Below the pieces are notes generated by a model. That model was given only the letters and a program-made list of their open reading frames with translations. It was not told the origin of the DNA and searched no databases. From assembly GCA_023271485.1 (NCBI GenBank), contig JALPXT010000039.1:1-11728 (forward strand): a stretch of 11,728 bases of DNA, written 5' to 3'. The first letter of the stretch is position 1; every line of letters begins with the position of its first letter. Origin of the DNA: Dehalococcoidia bacterium (lineage in GTDB: Bacteria; Chloroflexota; Dehalococcoidia; SZUA-161; SpSt-899). A program made the translations under genes and the position numbers. Of the stretch, positions 1-6,468 are shown piece by piece.

Positions 1-1067
1 TGGTTAGGAAGAAGATTTGACGCGCCGGCCAGGAGCTTCTCCAGCTCGCTTACATGGCATTCCCAGTTGAATCTCTCCGCCCATCTGCCGGCTTTTCCTT
101 GCAGCCTCAATCTCTCGCTGTCACTCAGCAGTAATGCTTTCATCATCCTCGAGGCAAGGGCACGGGCGTCACCTCTGGGATAGACGAACCCAACGTCCTC
201 TCTCACCACCCCTGTCTTAACGAATATATCCGAAGCGATGACGACGCCATTATATCTGAGTGCTTCTAAGACCACCAAACCAAAACCCTCGTGGGCAACC
301 GATGGACAGATGACTCCATCAAACGAACGATATAGCCTTGTCTTGTCTTCCTCTCTCGCTCTTCCGGCAAATCTGACCGGCAAACCGCGCGATAAATCCA
401 ATAGATAGTCGTAATACGTGGCGTAATCTTCTGTAAATCCACCATAGATTGTGAGCTCCACCGGCAACTTCTTATTCAACTCTTTCAATGCCTGGAGCAA
501 GATGTGGATACCCTTGTTTGGGGCGATCCTGCCCAGATAAAGGAATCTGAATTCCTCTCCCCGGGATATTTCTCCCTCCCAGACTTCTCCCTCATCCAGG
601 CCGAGCGGGATGACGGAAAATTTGTCCTTCTCCGCCGAGAAATTCTCGACATAGTAATCCCTGGTAAGTTGAGATGCCACCACGCTCCTGCCATCTCTCT
701 CTAAGCAAAGCCTGGTCATCTCTTCCAGCCTGGAATATTTATCGGGGGGTAGCGGCAAGAGGTCGAGGTCTATATCATGATGCATCGAGACAACGGGGAT
801 ATCTTCGATGTAGAGAGCCGCCGACTCCCCCCAGTACCGGCAGATGTAGATCACGTCCGGATCGAATCCAACCGCCTGGAGGGCGGCACTTTTCGACCAC
901 TCTTCATCAATCTCTACACCTATCTCCGGTCTCCTCTCCTCTTTTCTGTACTTGGTGATCACCTTCAGTTCATGACCGCTTAAACCATCTACCACCTCTC
1001 TGGTGACTCTCTCCGCACCTCCGATCACCAGAGGCCAAATCCCCCTGGCGATGACTGCTATTCTCAT
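1..1067 (-). CDS. GT4-family glycosyltransferase, 3' end beyond window
   Basis: Predicted cytosolic GT-B glycosyltransferase that would move a sugar from an activated nucleotide donor to a growing surface glycan. I translated 355 codons from the ATG at 1067 with no stop before the left edge. The N-terminal half starts MRIAVIARGIWPLVIGGAER, with the glycine-rich GGAERV acceptor-side loop at residues 16-21. The C-terminal half has the donor-site signature LGRIAPNKGIHILLQAL at 178-194 and the retaining-GT EX7E motif HEGFGLVVLEA (E260, E268). These mark the GT4 family; the donor and acceptor cannot be read from sequence. Family members are usually 350-400 residues, so little is missing. The start overlaps the stop of the upstream dehydrogenase fragment as ATGA, implying translational coupling; the Shine-Dalgarno (GGGAAG) is weak. 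The neighbouring dehydrogenase fragment suggests an exopolysaccharide or capsule locus. Confidence 0.9.
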   Translation of the reverse strand, partial: MRIAVIARGIWPLVIGGAERVTREVVDGLSGHELKVITKYRKEERRPEIGVEIDEEWSKSAALQAVGFDPDVIYICRYWGESAALYIEDIPVVSMHHDIDLDLLPLPPDKYSRLEEMTRLCLERDGRSVVASQLTRDYYVENFSAEKDKFSVIPLGLDEGEVWEGEISRGEEFRFLYLGRIAPNKGIHILLQALKELNKKLPVELTIYGGFTEDYATYYDYLLDLSRGLPVRFAGRAREEDKTRLYRSFDGVICPSVAHEGFGLVVLEALRYNGVVIASDIFVKTGVVREDVGFVYPRGDARALASRMMKALLLSDSERLRLQGKAGRWAERFNWECHVSELEKLLAGASNLLPN

Positions 1068-1615
1068 TGCTTCCCGACCCCCTCGTTTACCTTTTTAACG
1101 GCCCTCAATAACTCCGGCTGATAATCGAAATCACAACAAAAGGAAATGAACGCCTCGAGGTCCTTGGGCAGGCATTCATCCTGAAATCCCAGGGAGAGAA
1201 AATCCCTGCGGTAAAATTCGATGGTTGAATGCCTGTCGGCAATTACATTTCTCACCACCACGCCTGGATCGACACCCAGTTTTCCACACATCCCGGCAAT
1301 CTCATTGAAGAGAGAAATCTTGGTTGCCAGGAGACAGTTTGAGGCGTACTTGATCATGGCGGCGGTCGTTGCATCCGTCACCAGGATTTCAAAATCCTTC
1401 CTCGTTCTTCTCTTGAAATCTTCATAGAACTCCTTCAGCACCTCAGTTGCCTTCTGGTCGATACGCCCGATTATAATGGGCTGATTCTCAAAATCTTCCT
1501 CTGCCGTCTCACTTCTCAAGAATTCTGGATTCATACACACCCCGGAACTGGCTCCATTGGATTCCGACACCGACTGAGAATGGCCGGCTCGATCGAAGCT
1601 ATGTTGAGACCGCAT
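1064..1615 (-). CDS. Nucleotide-sugar dehydrogenase fragment (UDP-glucose/GDP-mannose dehydrogenase family), probably inactive
   Basis: The intact 183-residue frame covers only the middle of a UDP-glucose/GDP-mannose dehydrogenase, a family that oxidises nucleotide sugars to uronic acids with NAD and normally has about 420-450 residues. Visible family marks are CMNPEFLR at 27-34, the central-domain run MIKYASNCLLATKISLFNEI at 87-106 with the conserved Lys89 and Asn93, and ECLPKDL at 147-153 with the catalytic-type Cys148. The N-terminal Rossmann NAD domain is missing: recognisable homology starts near residue 15, and an in-frame TGA lies two codons before the ATG. The C-terminal nucleotide-sugar-binding domain is missing too, because the protein stops just after RAVKKVN. 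The stop overlaps the next gene's start (ATGA), so that C-terminal end may be native. The loss of the N-terminus, on the side of the nearby IS, looks secondary. Without an NAD domain it should not work as a dehydrogenase. Confidence 0.8.
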   Translation of the reverse strand: MRSQHSFDRAGHSQSVSESNGASSGVCMNPEFLRSETAEEDFENQPIIIGRIDQKATEVLKEFYEDFKRRTRKDFEILVTDATTAAMIKYASNCLLATKISLFNEIAGMCGKLGVDPGVVVRNVIADRHSTIEFYRRDFLSLGFQDECLPKDLEAFISFCCDFDYQPELLRAVKKVNEGVGKQ

Positions 1616-1778
1616 TGGGGATTCAAAAAAGCGCCTTTGCTCTCCGAGATCTCTTAGTATCTCCTAACCATTGTCATTGTTGGAAATATCAGTAGCATCT
1701 TGGCAATAGCATAGCAAGGATTTTGAGAAAGAACGACACTCCAGCCCTACCCAGAATAATAATAGCATAATTTCTACC

Positions 1779-1802
1779 GAAAGGGGCAAACCTCCCCCTT
1801 TC
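1779..1802. terminator. Hairpin near IS origin end; terminator-like on the plus strand
   Basis: GAAAGGGG (1779-1786) and CCCCTTTC (1795-1802) form a perfect 8-bp stem with an 8-base loop, and TTTTT follows directly on the plus strand. It lies about 50 bases past the transposase stop and about 45 bases inside the proposed origin end. It could be the secondary structure recognised at oriIS, or an intrinsic terminator stopping plus-strand transcription at the element edge. No plus-strand gene uses it here. In the transposase direction it lacks a U-tract. The rest of 1616-1853 shows nothing I can name. Confidence 0.45.
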
Positions 1803-1853
1803 TTTTTGAGAAGCAATGCCGGATTTTCATAGGTTCCTGCAGAGATCTCATCT

Positions 1854-3038
1854 TCATGGGGGCGACCTGCTATATTGTGGCAACAGGACTTCCCTCAGTA
1901 TCATTCTGCCCTTTCCACAGCAGGGGCAAACTCTGGGATCAATCCCGGTCAGGCGAGTAAGCAGGTCTTGCCAGGTTTCTTGGCTAACCTGCTCCTGGTT
2001 CTCATCGGCCAAAACGCCGAGGATCTCCTTGCATCGCTCAAGCTTGCCCTTACGTCCCCGGTTACTCAGAATCCCATAATGCCTGATCTTAATCAACTGA
2101 TCCGGTAGAATATGCAACAGAAAGCGGCGAATAAACTCAAAGGCATCCAGGGTCATAAACTTGATCTTGTTGTCATCCTCCCGGTCCTTGAAGCGGATGG
2201 TTACCTCCTCCCCTTCTATCTTCATAATCCGATCGTTGGATAAGGCCACCCTGTGGGTATAACGACCCAGGTAGTCAATCACATTTTCAGCCCTCTTAAA
2301 TGGGGGCTTACAGTAAACCACCCACTCCTGATGATAAAGTTCGGTCAACAATTTCTTAAAGACCACCTCTTCTTTCAATGGCCTGATCTCCCCTGGAAAA
2401 TTGAGTTCCCCGGAATCGTAGGCCTTTCTTAAGTAATCGAGGAATTTGCCTCGAAACAATCGAGAGAGTACCTTCACCGGCATGAAAAAGCCCTTTCTAC
2501 AGGAGATCCATCGCTTACCATCCGCAGATAAACCGCCTCCGGTGACTATGCAGTGGATATGAGGATGATCGAGCAACGTTTGTGACCAGGTGTGCAAAAT
2601 GGAGATGAAACCTATCTCTGCTCCGAGATGTTTGGGGTCTTTTGCGAGCTCAGTTAGGGTTTCCGAGACCGCCTTGAAAAGGAGGTTATAGATAACCCTT
2701 TGATTTCTTAAGACCAGGGGTCTGAGTCTCCCTGGAAGCGTAAATGCCAGGTGAAAATAGCAAGTACGCAGCAGATCCTTTTTCCTGGCCTCAAGCCACC
2801 TCTCCTTTTGCAGAGATTGACATTTGGGGCAGTGGCGGTTCCGGCAGGAGTTATAGGAGATGCGTAATGCCCCGCAGCAGTCGCATCCATCCACATGACC
2901 GCCCAGTTCCGCGGTGCGGCAAATCTCTATCGCCCGCATCGCCCTCAAGTGACGAAGAGGCATTTCGTGACCATGGGCCTTACGATAAGCCGGCCCAAAG
3001 GCGCGAAAAATATCGGCCACCTCCAAAGACCTTTTCAT
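1854..3038 (-). CDS. tnpA: IS91-family transposase (HUH, Y1)
   Basis: Rolling-circle transposase that nicks one DNA strand at the element's origin through a covalent phosphotyrosine link. In its 394 residues, an N-terminal zinc-binding region comes first (CDCCG at 52-56, then C65, HC 69-70 and C73). The HUH metal-binding motif lies within DHPHIHC (H158, H160, H162), followed by GGG. The nucleophile region is YLGRYTHRVALSN at 256-268, with Y260 the likely catalytic tyrosine. A second CPCC zinc cluster sits at 371-374. All core residues of the family are present and the length is typical, so the gene looks intact. The ATG at 3038 lies 16 bases after the stop of the recombinase gene, suggesting co-transcription. 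The only Shine-Dalgarno-like run upstream (GAAAGG) is inside a perfect palindrome (3041-3055), so translation may depend on ribosomes finishing the upstream gene. Confidence 0.93.
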   Translation of the reverse strand: MKRSLEVADIFRAFGPAYRKAHGHEMPLRHLRAMRAIEICRTAELGGHVDGCDCCGALRISYNSCRNRHCPKCQSLQKERWLEARKKDLLRTCYFHLAFTLPGRLRPLVLRNQRVIYNLLFKAVSETLTELAKDPKHLGAEIGFISILHTWSQTLLDHPHIHCIVTGGGLSADGKRWISCRKGFFMPVKVLSRLFRGKFLDYLRKAYDSGELNFPGEIRPLKEEVVFKKLLTELYHQEWVVYCKPPFKRAENVIDYLGRYTHRVALSNDRIMKIEGEEVTIRFKDREDDNKIKFMTLDAFEFIRRFLLHILPDQLIKIRHYGILSNRGRKGKLERCKEILGVLADENQEQVSQETWQDLLTRLTGIDPRVCPCCGKGRMILREVLLPQYSRSPP

Positions 3039-3040
3039 GG

Positions 3041-3055
3041 GAAAGGCAGCCTTTC
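3041..3055. promoter_or_regulatory. 15-bp palindrome between recombinase and transposase genes
   Basis: GAAAGGC-A-GCCTTTC is a perfect 7-bp inverted repeat with one central base. It starts two bases upstream of the transposase ATG and its outer edge touches the recombinase stop codon (3055-3057). In the mRNA the GAAAGG arm is the only ribosome-binding-like sequence for the transposase, and it would pair with the other arm. A one-base loop cannot form in RNA, so the real stem would be about 5-6 bp with a loop of 3-5 bases. A role in coupling the two genes, or as a protein-binding site, is inference. Confidence 0.4.
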
Positions 3056-3909
3056 TAGGGGATCGGCTTCCCCGGTTCCTGGAAAAGGTCTATGGGACTT
3101 TTGACCCTGGCCACATCCCTTCGGCTCAGGTGAAGGTAGATGGCCGTGGTCTTGATAGTGGTGTGTCCCAAAAGATGTTGGATATGGTAAAGATCAGTTC
3201 CTGCCTCCAGAAGATGGGTAGCAAAGCTGTGACGCAGGGTATGAACCGTAGCCTTCTTCTTAATGCCGGCTTCATGGAGGGCCTTTTCAAACACCTTCTG
3301 GATGCTTCGGCTGGAGATGGGCATATCCTTTGGATTGCCGGGGAACAGCCAGTCAACAGGACGATACTCTCTCCAGTAGTTACGCAGAATATCCAGTGTG
3401 CACTCAGCCAGCAGGCTATAACGGTCCTTGTCACCTTTTCCGTGGCGGATCCTGATTGTCATCCTCTGGCTGTCTACGTCAGAGACCTTCAGATGGGCCG
3501 CTTCACTCAGTCTCAGACCAGCCGAATAGATTGTCATCAGCAAAGACTTGTGCTTCAAGTTTCTGGTGGCCGAAAAAATGGCCCGGATCTCCTGCTGAGA
3601 AAGAACTACCGGAAGCCTCTTTCCGGTCCTAATCCGGGGAATCCTTAAACCGTTCCAATCCCTTTCAATCGTGGTCTGGTAGAAAAACTTCAGCGCGCTA
3701 TAGGTCTGGTTGATGGCTGACTGGGAGGCTCGCTTCTCTTTGATCAGAAAATGGAGGTACTCCCGGATCTCACTTTCACCCATTCTGTCCGGTGCTTGCC
3801 TAAAGTGAAGGGCGAAGTTCTTCACGCAGGCCAGATAGCAGGACCTGGTTTTGGGGCTGTAGTTCTTCAACTCCAAATCCATCTTCATCTCATCGTATAA
3901 TCTTCCCAT
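3055..3909 (-). CDS. Tyrosine recombinase / phage-type integrase of the IS
   Basis: Site-specific recombinase of the XerC/XerD-integrase superfamily, 284 residues. An N-terminal SAM-like core-binding domain (about 5-85; YSPKTRSCYLACVKNFALHF, then QTYSALKFFYQ) precedes the catalytic domain (about 98-275). The full catalytic set is visible: R133 in SAGLRLSEA, K158 in RHGKGDKDR, H223 and R226 in HTLRHSFATHLLE, H249 in LLGHTTIKTT, and nucleophile Y258 in AIYLHL. The gene therefore looks functional. Accessory integrases upstream of the transposase are known in some IS91-family elements, where their role is unclear; they might resolve intermediates or affect target choice. The ATG at 3909 has a GGAG Shine-Dalgarno 7 bases upstream, but that site lies in the 3' arm of a long leader hairpin, so expression should be low unless the hairpin is opened. 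Confidence 0.94.
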   Translation of the reverse strand: MGRLYDEMKMDLELKNYSPKTRSCYLACVKNFALHFRQAPDRMGESEIREYLHFLIKEKRASQSAINQTYSALKFFYQTTIERDWNGLRIPRIRTGKRLPVVLSQQEIRAIFSATRNLKHKSLLMTIYSAGLRLSEAAHLKVSDVDSQRMTIRIRHGKGDKDRYSLLAECTLDILRNYWREYRPVDWLFPGNPKDMPISSRSIQKVFEKALHEAGIKKKATVHTLRHSFATHLLEAGTDLYHIQHLLGHTTIKTTAIYLHLSRRDVARVKSPIDLFQEPGKPIP

Positions 3910-3916
3910 GACGTAT

Positions 3917-3999
3917 CTCCTTTCTTTAATGTAGATTTAGATTTGCCCAGCATACAAGATGTGCTGGATTTATCAAGCTCTACATTAACAGAAAGGGAG
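3917..3999 (-). promoter_or_regulatory. Long leader hairpin hiding the recombinase Shine-Dalgarno
   Basis: The outer arms are 3917-3935 and 3979-3999. Read on the plus strand, arm one is CTCCTTTCTTTAATGTAGA, and the reverse complement of arm two is the same sequence with two single-base insertions. This gives 19 pairs and two bulges. A nested stem, CCAGCA (3947-3952) with TGCTGG (3962-3967), extends it. In the mRNA the 3' arm contains AAAGGAG, the ribosome-binding site of the recombinase gene, and the 5' arm supplies the complementary CTCCCTTTCT. Hairpins that mask the start region on read-through transcripts are established in IS10 and IS200. The same DNA could instead be a terminus or recombinase-binding structure. 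Confidence 0.65.
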
Positions 4000-4058
4000 T
4001 AGTTTTGGAAGTAGCACCATCAAAATGAAGCTCCCTAAGAACAGGCCACCCCTAAAAG

Positions 4059-5348
4059 CTATTCAATTGTTAAAGAGCAAAGGATCGAATATGCTAAAAC
4101 CACCGCAAAGCGGTTTAGTTCAACATGCATAAAGCTGCCGCCCCCCCTCGGGACCTCGTAGATAAAGTAGGCCAGGGAGGTTACTTCACTTAAGGGGCCC
4201 ACGCCGTGTTCCCCTCTCCCGGCGAGGAACATAATGACGGCCACACTCCCGGCCGCTTCGGCACAGCCTAGAAGCAGTCCGGTGATGATATTAGGCAAGG
4301 CCCAGGGAAGAACGATACGGGCCAGGGTATATTCCTCTGAGGTGCCCAGGGCCAGAGAGCCCTCCCGAAGGCCAGGGGGAAGGGAGCGAATTCCCCTCTC
4401 GGTGGCCCAGGCGATCACCGGAATGACCAGCAGCGAGAGGACAATGGCGGCGGCGAGGAAGGAGCCATCCTCCAGACGCTGAACGCCGCGCAGGTTATAC
4501 CAATAGCCGCGGATGATCTCTTCAAGAAACGTTCCTCTAGAGCCTGCGACCAGGCTGACGGCGATAAGGCCCAGGATGAACACCGACATGGCCCTGAGGC
4601 TGGTAACAGAGAACCTTACCACACCGGCAAGCCACTTTCCATAATATTCACTCATAAGCACACCGGCGGCCACACCTATGGGAAGAGATATCAGAGAGGT
4701 TAGAGCCATAAGAAGCAGAGTACCTAGGATATGGTTTCTCAGGCCGGGCTGATTCAGATAGTAGGGAGGAAAGCTCGTCCAGTCCAATCCAATCCAGGGA
4801 ACGCTTATGATTTCCCAGTTGAGGTTAGGCGCCCCCTCCTTGATGAGGTGGAAGATAAGCAAAGCATAGGCGGCCAGAATCAGCAGCACGGGAAGGATGA
4901 TAAGGGGATAACGGGAAAGATCGTGCGCCCTGGGGGTAGCACCGAGAAGGTAGTACAAAGAAAAGCAGGTTGCGGGAAGGGCGATGGCCAGAAGAAGAAT
5001 AGCCGAAACAAGCGAGCGGTGGATTATGGCATTTATCTGAAAGCCATAGAGATGTTCCGGCAGGACCGAGAGCAGGACGGCGGAGATCACCGAGAAACCA
5101 AAAAGAATGATGAGCCGGCGCTCCCACCGCCCATCGAGGCGGCGGGCATAAAGGAGAAGACCAAGAAGGCAGCAAGAGAGCAAGCCGAGCAGCGGTACCG
5201 GATAGGCCTCCAGGGAATTCAGAGAAAGCGAGAGACATCCTAGCAGGATACCCGGTGCCGACAGGGCCAGGGTAAGCGCGGGAACAGTTTTTCTCTTTAT
5301 CTCCTGGAGAAAATTTGCGCTCAAAGCTGGTGCCGGCATAGTCTTCAT
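4059..5348 (-). CDS. pstA: Phosphate ABC transporter permease PstA, 3' end truncated
   Basis: Membrane subunit of the PstSCAB high-affinity phosphate importer, forming the channel with PstC. The MetI-like permease core runs from about residue 145 to the end: first helix LIILPVLLILAAYALLIFHL (149-168), the LPIGVAAGVLMSEYYG segment (222-237), and the EAA coupling loop REGSLALGTSEEYTLARIVLPWALPNI (328-354, key residues R328, E329, G335), which would contact the ATPase. The reading frame is 429 residues against about 280-300 for ordinary PstA. The extra length is an N-terminal extension of about 145 residues with four or so hydrophobic segments. The C-terminus breaks off in the final helix at FAVVLAYSI and ends with a few codons of unrelated sequence beside the IS. 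It starts at 5348, overlapping the pstC stop as ATGA. pstB and phoU, expected next, are absent. The remaining protein may not fold or work. Confidence 0.9.
   Translation of the reverse strand: MKTMPAPALSANFLQEIKRKTVPALTLALSAPGILLGCLSLSLNSLEAYPVPLLGLLSCCLLGLLLYARRLDGRWERRLIILFGFSVISAVLLSVLPEHLYGFQINAIIHRSLVSAILLLAIALPATCFSLYYLLGATPRAHDLSRYPLIILPVLLILAAYALLIFHLIKEGAPNLNWEIISVPWIGLDWTSFPPYYLNQPGLRNHILGTLLLMALTSLISLPIGVAAGVLMSEYYGKWLAGVVRFSVTSLRAMSVFILGLIAVSLVAGSRGTFLEEIIRGYWYNLRGVQRLEDGSFLAAAIVLSLLVIPVIAWATERGIRSLPPGLREGSLALGTSEEYTLARIVLPWALPNIITGLLLGCAEAAGSVAVIMFLAGRGEHGVGPLSEVTSLAYFIYEVPRGGGSFMHVELNRFAVVLAYSILCSLTIE
4068..4079 (-). promoter_or_regulatory. boxA-like motif at the pstA/IS junction
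   Basis: The minus strand reads TGCTCTTTAACA, identical to the boxA Nus-factor antitermination motif of enterobacterial rRNA leaders. It lies where pstA homology stops and upstream of the IS recombinase gene. A chance match is possible, since one 12-mer is weak evidence without boxB or other context. If real, it could help transcripts pass through the structured IS leader. Confidence 0.3.
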
Positions 5349-6298
5349 GGTGAATACCGCCTCCTGAGCCTTCTCTGGAGAAGGGTGGCCACACCCATAA
5401 TGGCAAAGGCGATCACCAGGAGCAGGAGACCGGCAAAGTGGGCCACAGGAGCGTGGGCGACAGGAGCGGCGCCACGGACAAGCGTCGGGCCGATTGACGT
5501 CAACGGCGCAGACACCTCCAGGACGTCCCAGAGGGGGGTCGGCAAACCAGGTACGGCGCGACCAATAACGAGGAGGGCGATCATTACGTCCCCGGTAGCC
5601 TTAAGTGCCCCGACGGCGGTGGCGGAGATAATGCCGGGCAGAGCCAGGGGAAGGGTGACCTTCTTCAAGGTATGCCAGCGGTTGGCTCCCAGCGACAGAG
5701 AGGCTTCCTTGAGCTCAAAGGGGACATTTCGCAGGGCGTCGTCTATAAAGGGGGCCATAAACGGTATTACCAGCAGGGCAAGCACAAATCCCCCCAGGAG
5801 GATGCTGTTCGGGCCACCCAGATGCCAAGGCAACCCGGGGAAATCCTCCAAGCAGATACCCAGTTCCGCCAGGAGGTTCTCGCGCTGGCCAAGCGTTCTA
5901 ACCCCGCTGCAGAACTTGGGAATCATGAATAACTTCGTGAAAATCCCGGCCGTAAGGGCATATACGATGGGGGGGATACCGGCCAGCATTCCCAGCAGGC
6001 CCCGCAGCCCCCTTCCGAGCAGGCCGGAGGGAAACTCGGAGGCAAATACCGCTATCGCCAGCGATGCCGGCAGGGCGATAGCGACGGCGACTACGACGGC
6101 CAGGAAAGTTGCCCACAACGCCGGCAGCAAGCCGTAGTGTACCGGGCCCGAGAGGAAGGCACCGTCGCGGAATTCGGTAGAGAAAAGTTCGCTTAATCCG
6201 ACCACGTCTATCGCGAGCGAACTCTTTTCAACCAGATTGTGCACTATCAAGAGCAGGGCCAGCACGGGCACCAGGCCCAGGATAAGCAACGGGAGCAT
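5345..6298 (-). CDS. pstC: Phosphate ABC transporter permease PstC
   Basis: Second channel subunit of the phosphate importer. From the ATG at 6298 the product has 317 residues, matching the family (E. coli PstC has 319). It starts directly in a membrane helix (MLPLLILGLVPVLALLLIVH). Core marks are LAGIPPIVYAL near 105-115, and the EAA loop KEASLSLGANRWHTLKKVTLPLALPGI at 197-223 followed by ATGDVMIALLVIGRA, in place of the usual GETMA. The chain ends with a positive tail (RRLRRRYSP). I chose 6298 because AGGGGGAG lies 10 bases upstream and because the open frame reaching up to 6589 overlaps the 3' end of the cohesin-CARDB gene and encodes no permease-like sequence there. A GTG at 6385 would add 29 residues, including basic ones that would suit a cytosolic N-terminus. 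The stop overlaps the pstA start. Confidence 0.88.
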   Translation of the reverse strand: MLPLLILGLVPVLALLLIVHNLVEKSSLAIDVVGLSELFSTEFRDGAFLSGPVHYGLLPALWATFLAVVVAVAIALPASLAIAVFASEFPSGLLGRGLRGLLGMLAGIPPIVYALTAGIFTKLFMIPKFCSGVRTLGQRENLLAELGICLEDFPGLPWHLGGPNSILLGGFVLALLVIPFMAPFIDDALRNVPFELKEASLSLGANRWHTLKKVTLPLALPGIISATAVGALKATGDVMIALLVIGRAVPGLPTPLWDVLEVSAPLTSIGPTLVRGAAPVAHAPVAHFAGLLLLVIAFAIMGVATLLQRRLRRRYSP

Positions 6299-6315
6299 CA
6301 GGGGAACTCTCCCCC

Positions 6316-6417
6316 TGAAACCCCGAACGGGCTTCGCTCTGGGGATTAGTTGAGATACGTTGAGATTTTCCCCATCCGTCTCCACTGTATCTCTATGAAA
6401 CCCCGAAGGCTTCGCCT
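6316..6417. repeat. Pair of palindromic ~22-bp direct repeats in the pstC leader
   Basis: Two copies of a short repeat lie 80 bases apart: 6316-6338 and 6396-6417. Both begin TGAAACCCCGAA and continue to GGCTTCGC, differing by an indel of two bases. The second contains the perfect palindrome CGAAGGCTTCG (6404-6414); the first keeps CGAA and TTCG around a different centre. They lie between the cohesin-CARDB stop and the preferred pstC start. They could be a dispersed palindromic element, or an in-frame duplication if pstC starts further upstream. Confidence 0.5.
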
Positions 6418-6424
6418 CTTTACG

Positions 6425-6457
6425 GACGCGTAGGAATTTCAAAAATTCCAATGCGTC
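6425..6457 (-). promoter_or_regulatory. Stem-loop between cohesin-CARDB gene and pstC
   Basis: Arms GACGC (6425-6429) plus GGAATTT (6433-6439) pair with AAATTCC (6443-6449) plus GCGTC (6453-6457): 12 pairs, one symmetric 3x3 internal loop and a 3-base loop. It begins about 11 bases after the upstream stop and has no U-tract. It may mark a processing or stability boundary between the surface-protein and permease parts of the message (inference). Confidence 0.5.
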
Positions 6458-6468
6458 GAGCCTGTGCT

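Larger units (their letters stand above)
1735..4060 (-). mobile_element. IS91-family insertion sequence with accessory tyrosine recombinase (ends approximate)
   Basis: The element carries two genes in one direction, a tyrosine recombinase then a Y1 HUH transposase. This arrangement is known for a subset of IS91-family elements. IS91 elements move by single-strand rolling-circle transfer, lack terminal inverted repeats of the classic kind, make no target duplication, and insert with the origin end next to GTTC or CTTG. The tetranucleotide GTTC (minus strand) occurs at 1731-1734, downstream of the transposase gene, so I place the origin end near 1735. A CTTG at 1715-1718 is an alternative. The other end must lie between the recombinase leader (about 4000) and the point where pstA homology stops (about 4080). 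I could not identify it by matching ends, so both boundaries are estimates. The flanks are unrelated loci, each with a truncated gene. Confidence 0.72.

Noticed and set aside
3037..3648. 203-residue plus-strand open frame opposite the IS recombinase
   Set aside because: The opposite strand encodes a complete tyrosine recombinase with all catalytic residues; this frame has no domain signature.
3917..3999. Integron attC site
   Set aside because: The arms lack the conserved core triplets expected at attC ends, and the recombinase shows no sign of the extra IntI-specific region; SD masking explains the arms better.
5385..6137. 250-residue plus-strand open frame opposite pstC
   Set aside because: It is rich in Arg, Pro, Ala and Ser with no recognisable motif and lies wholly opposite a well-supported permease gene; it is a GC-driven shadow.
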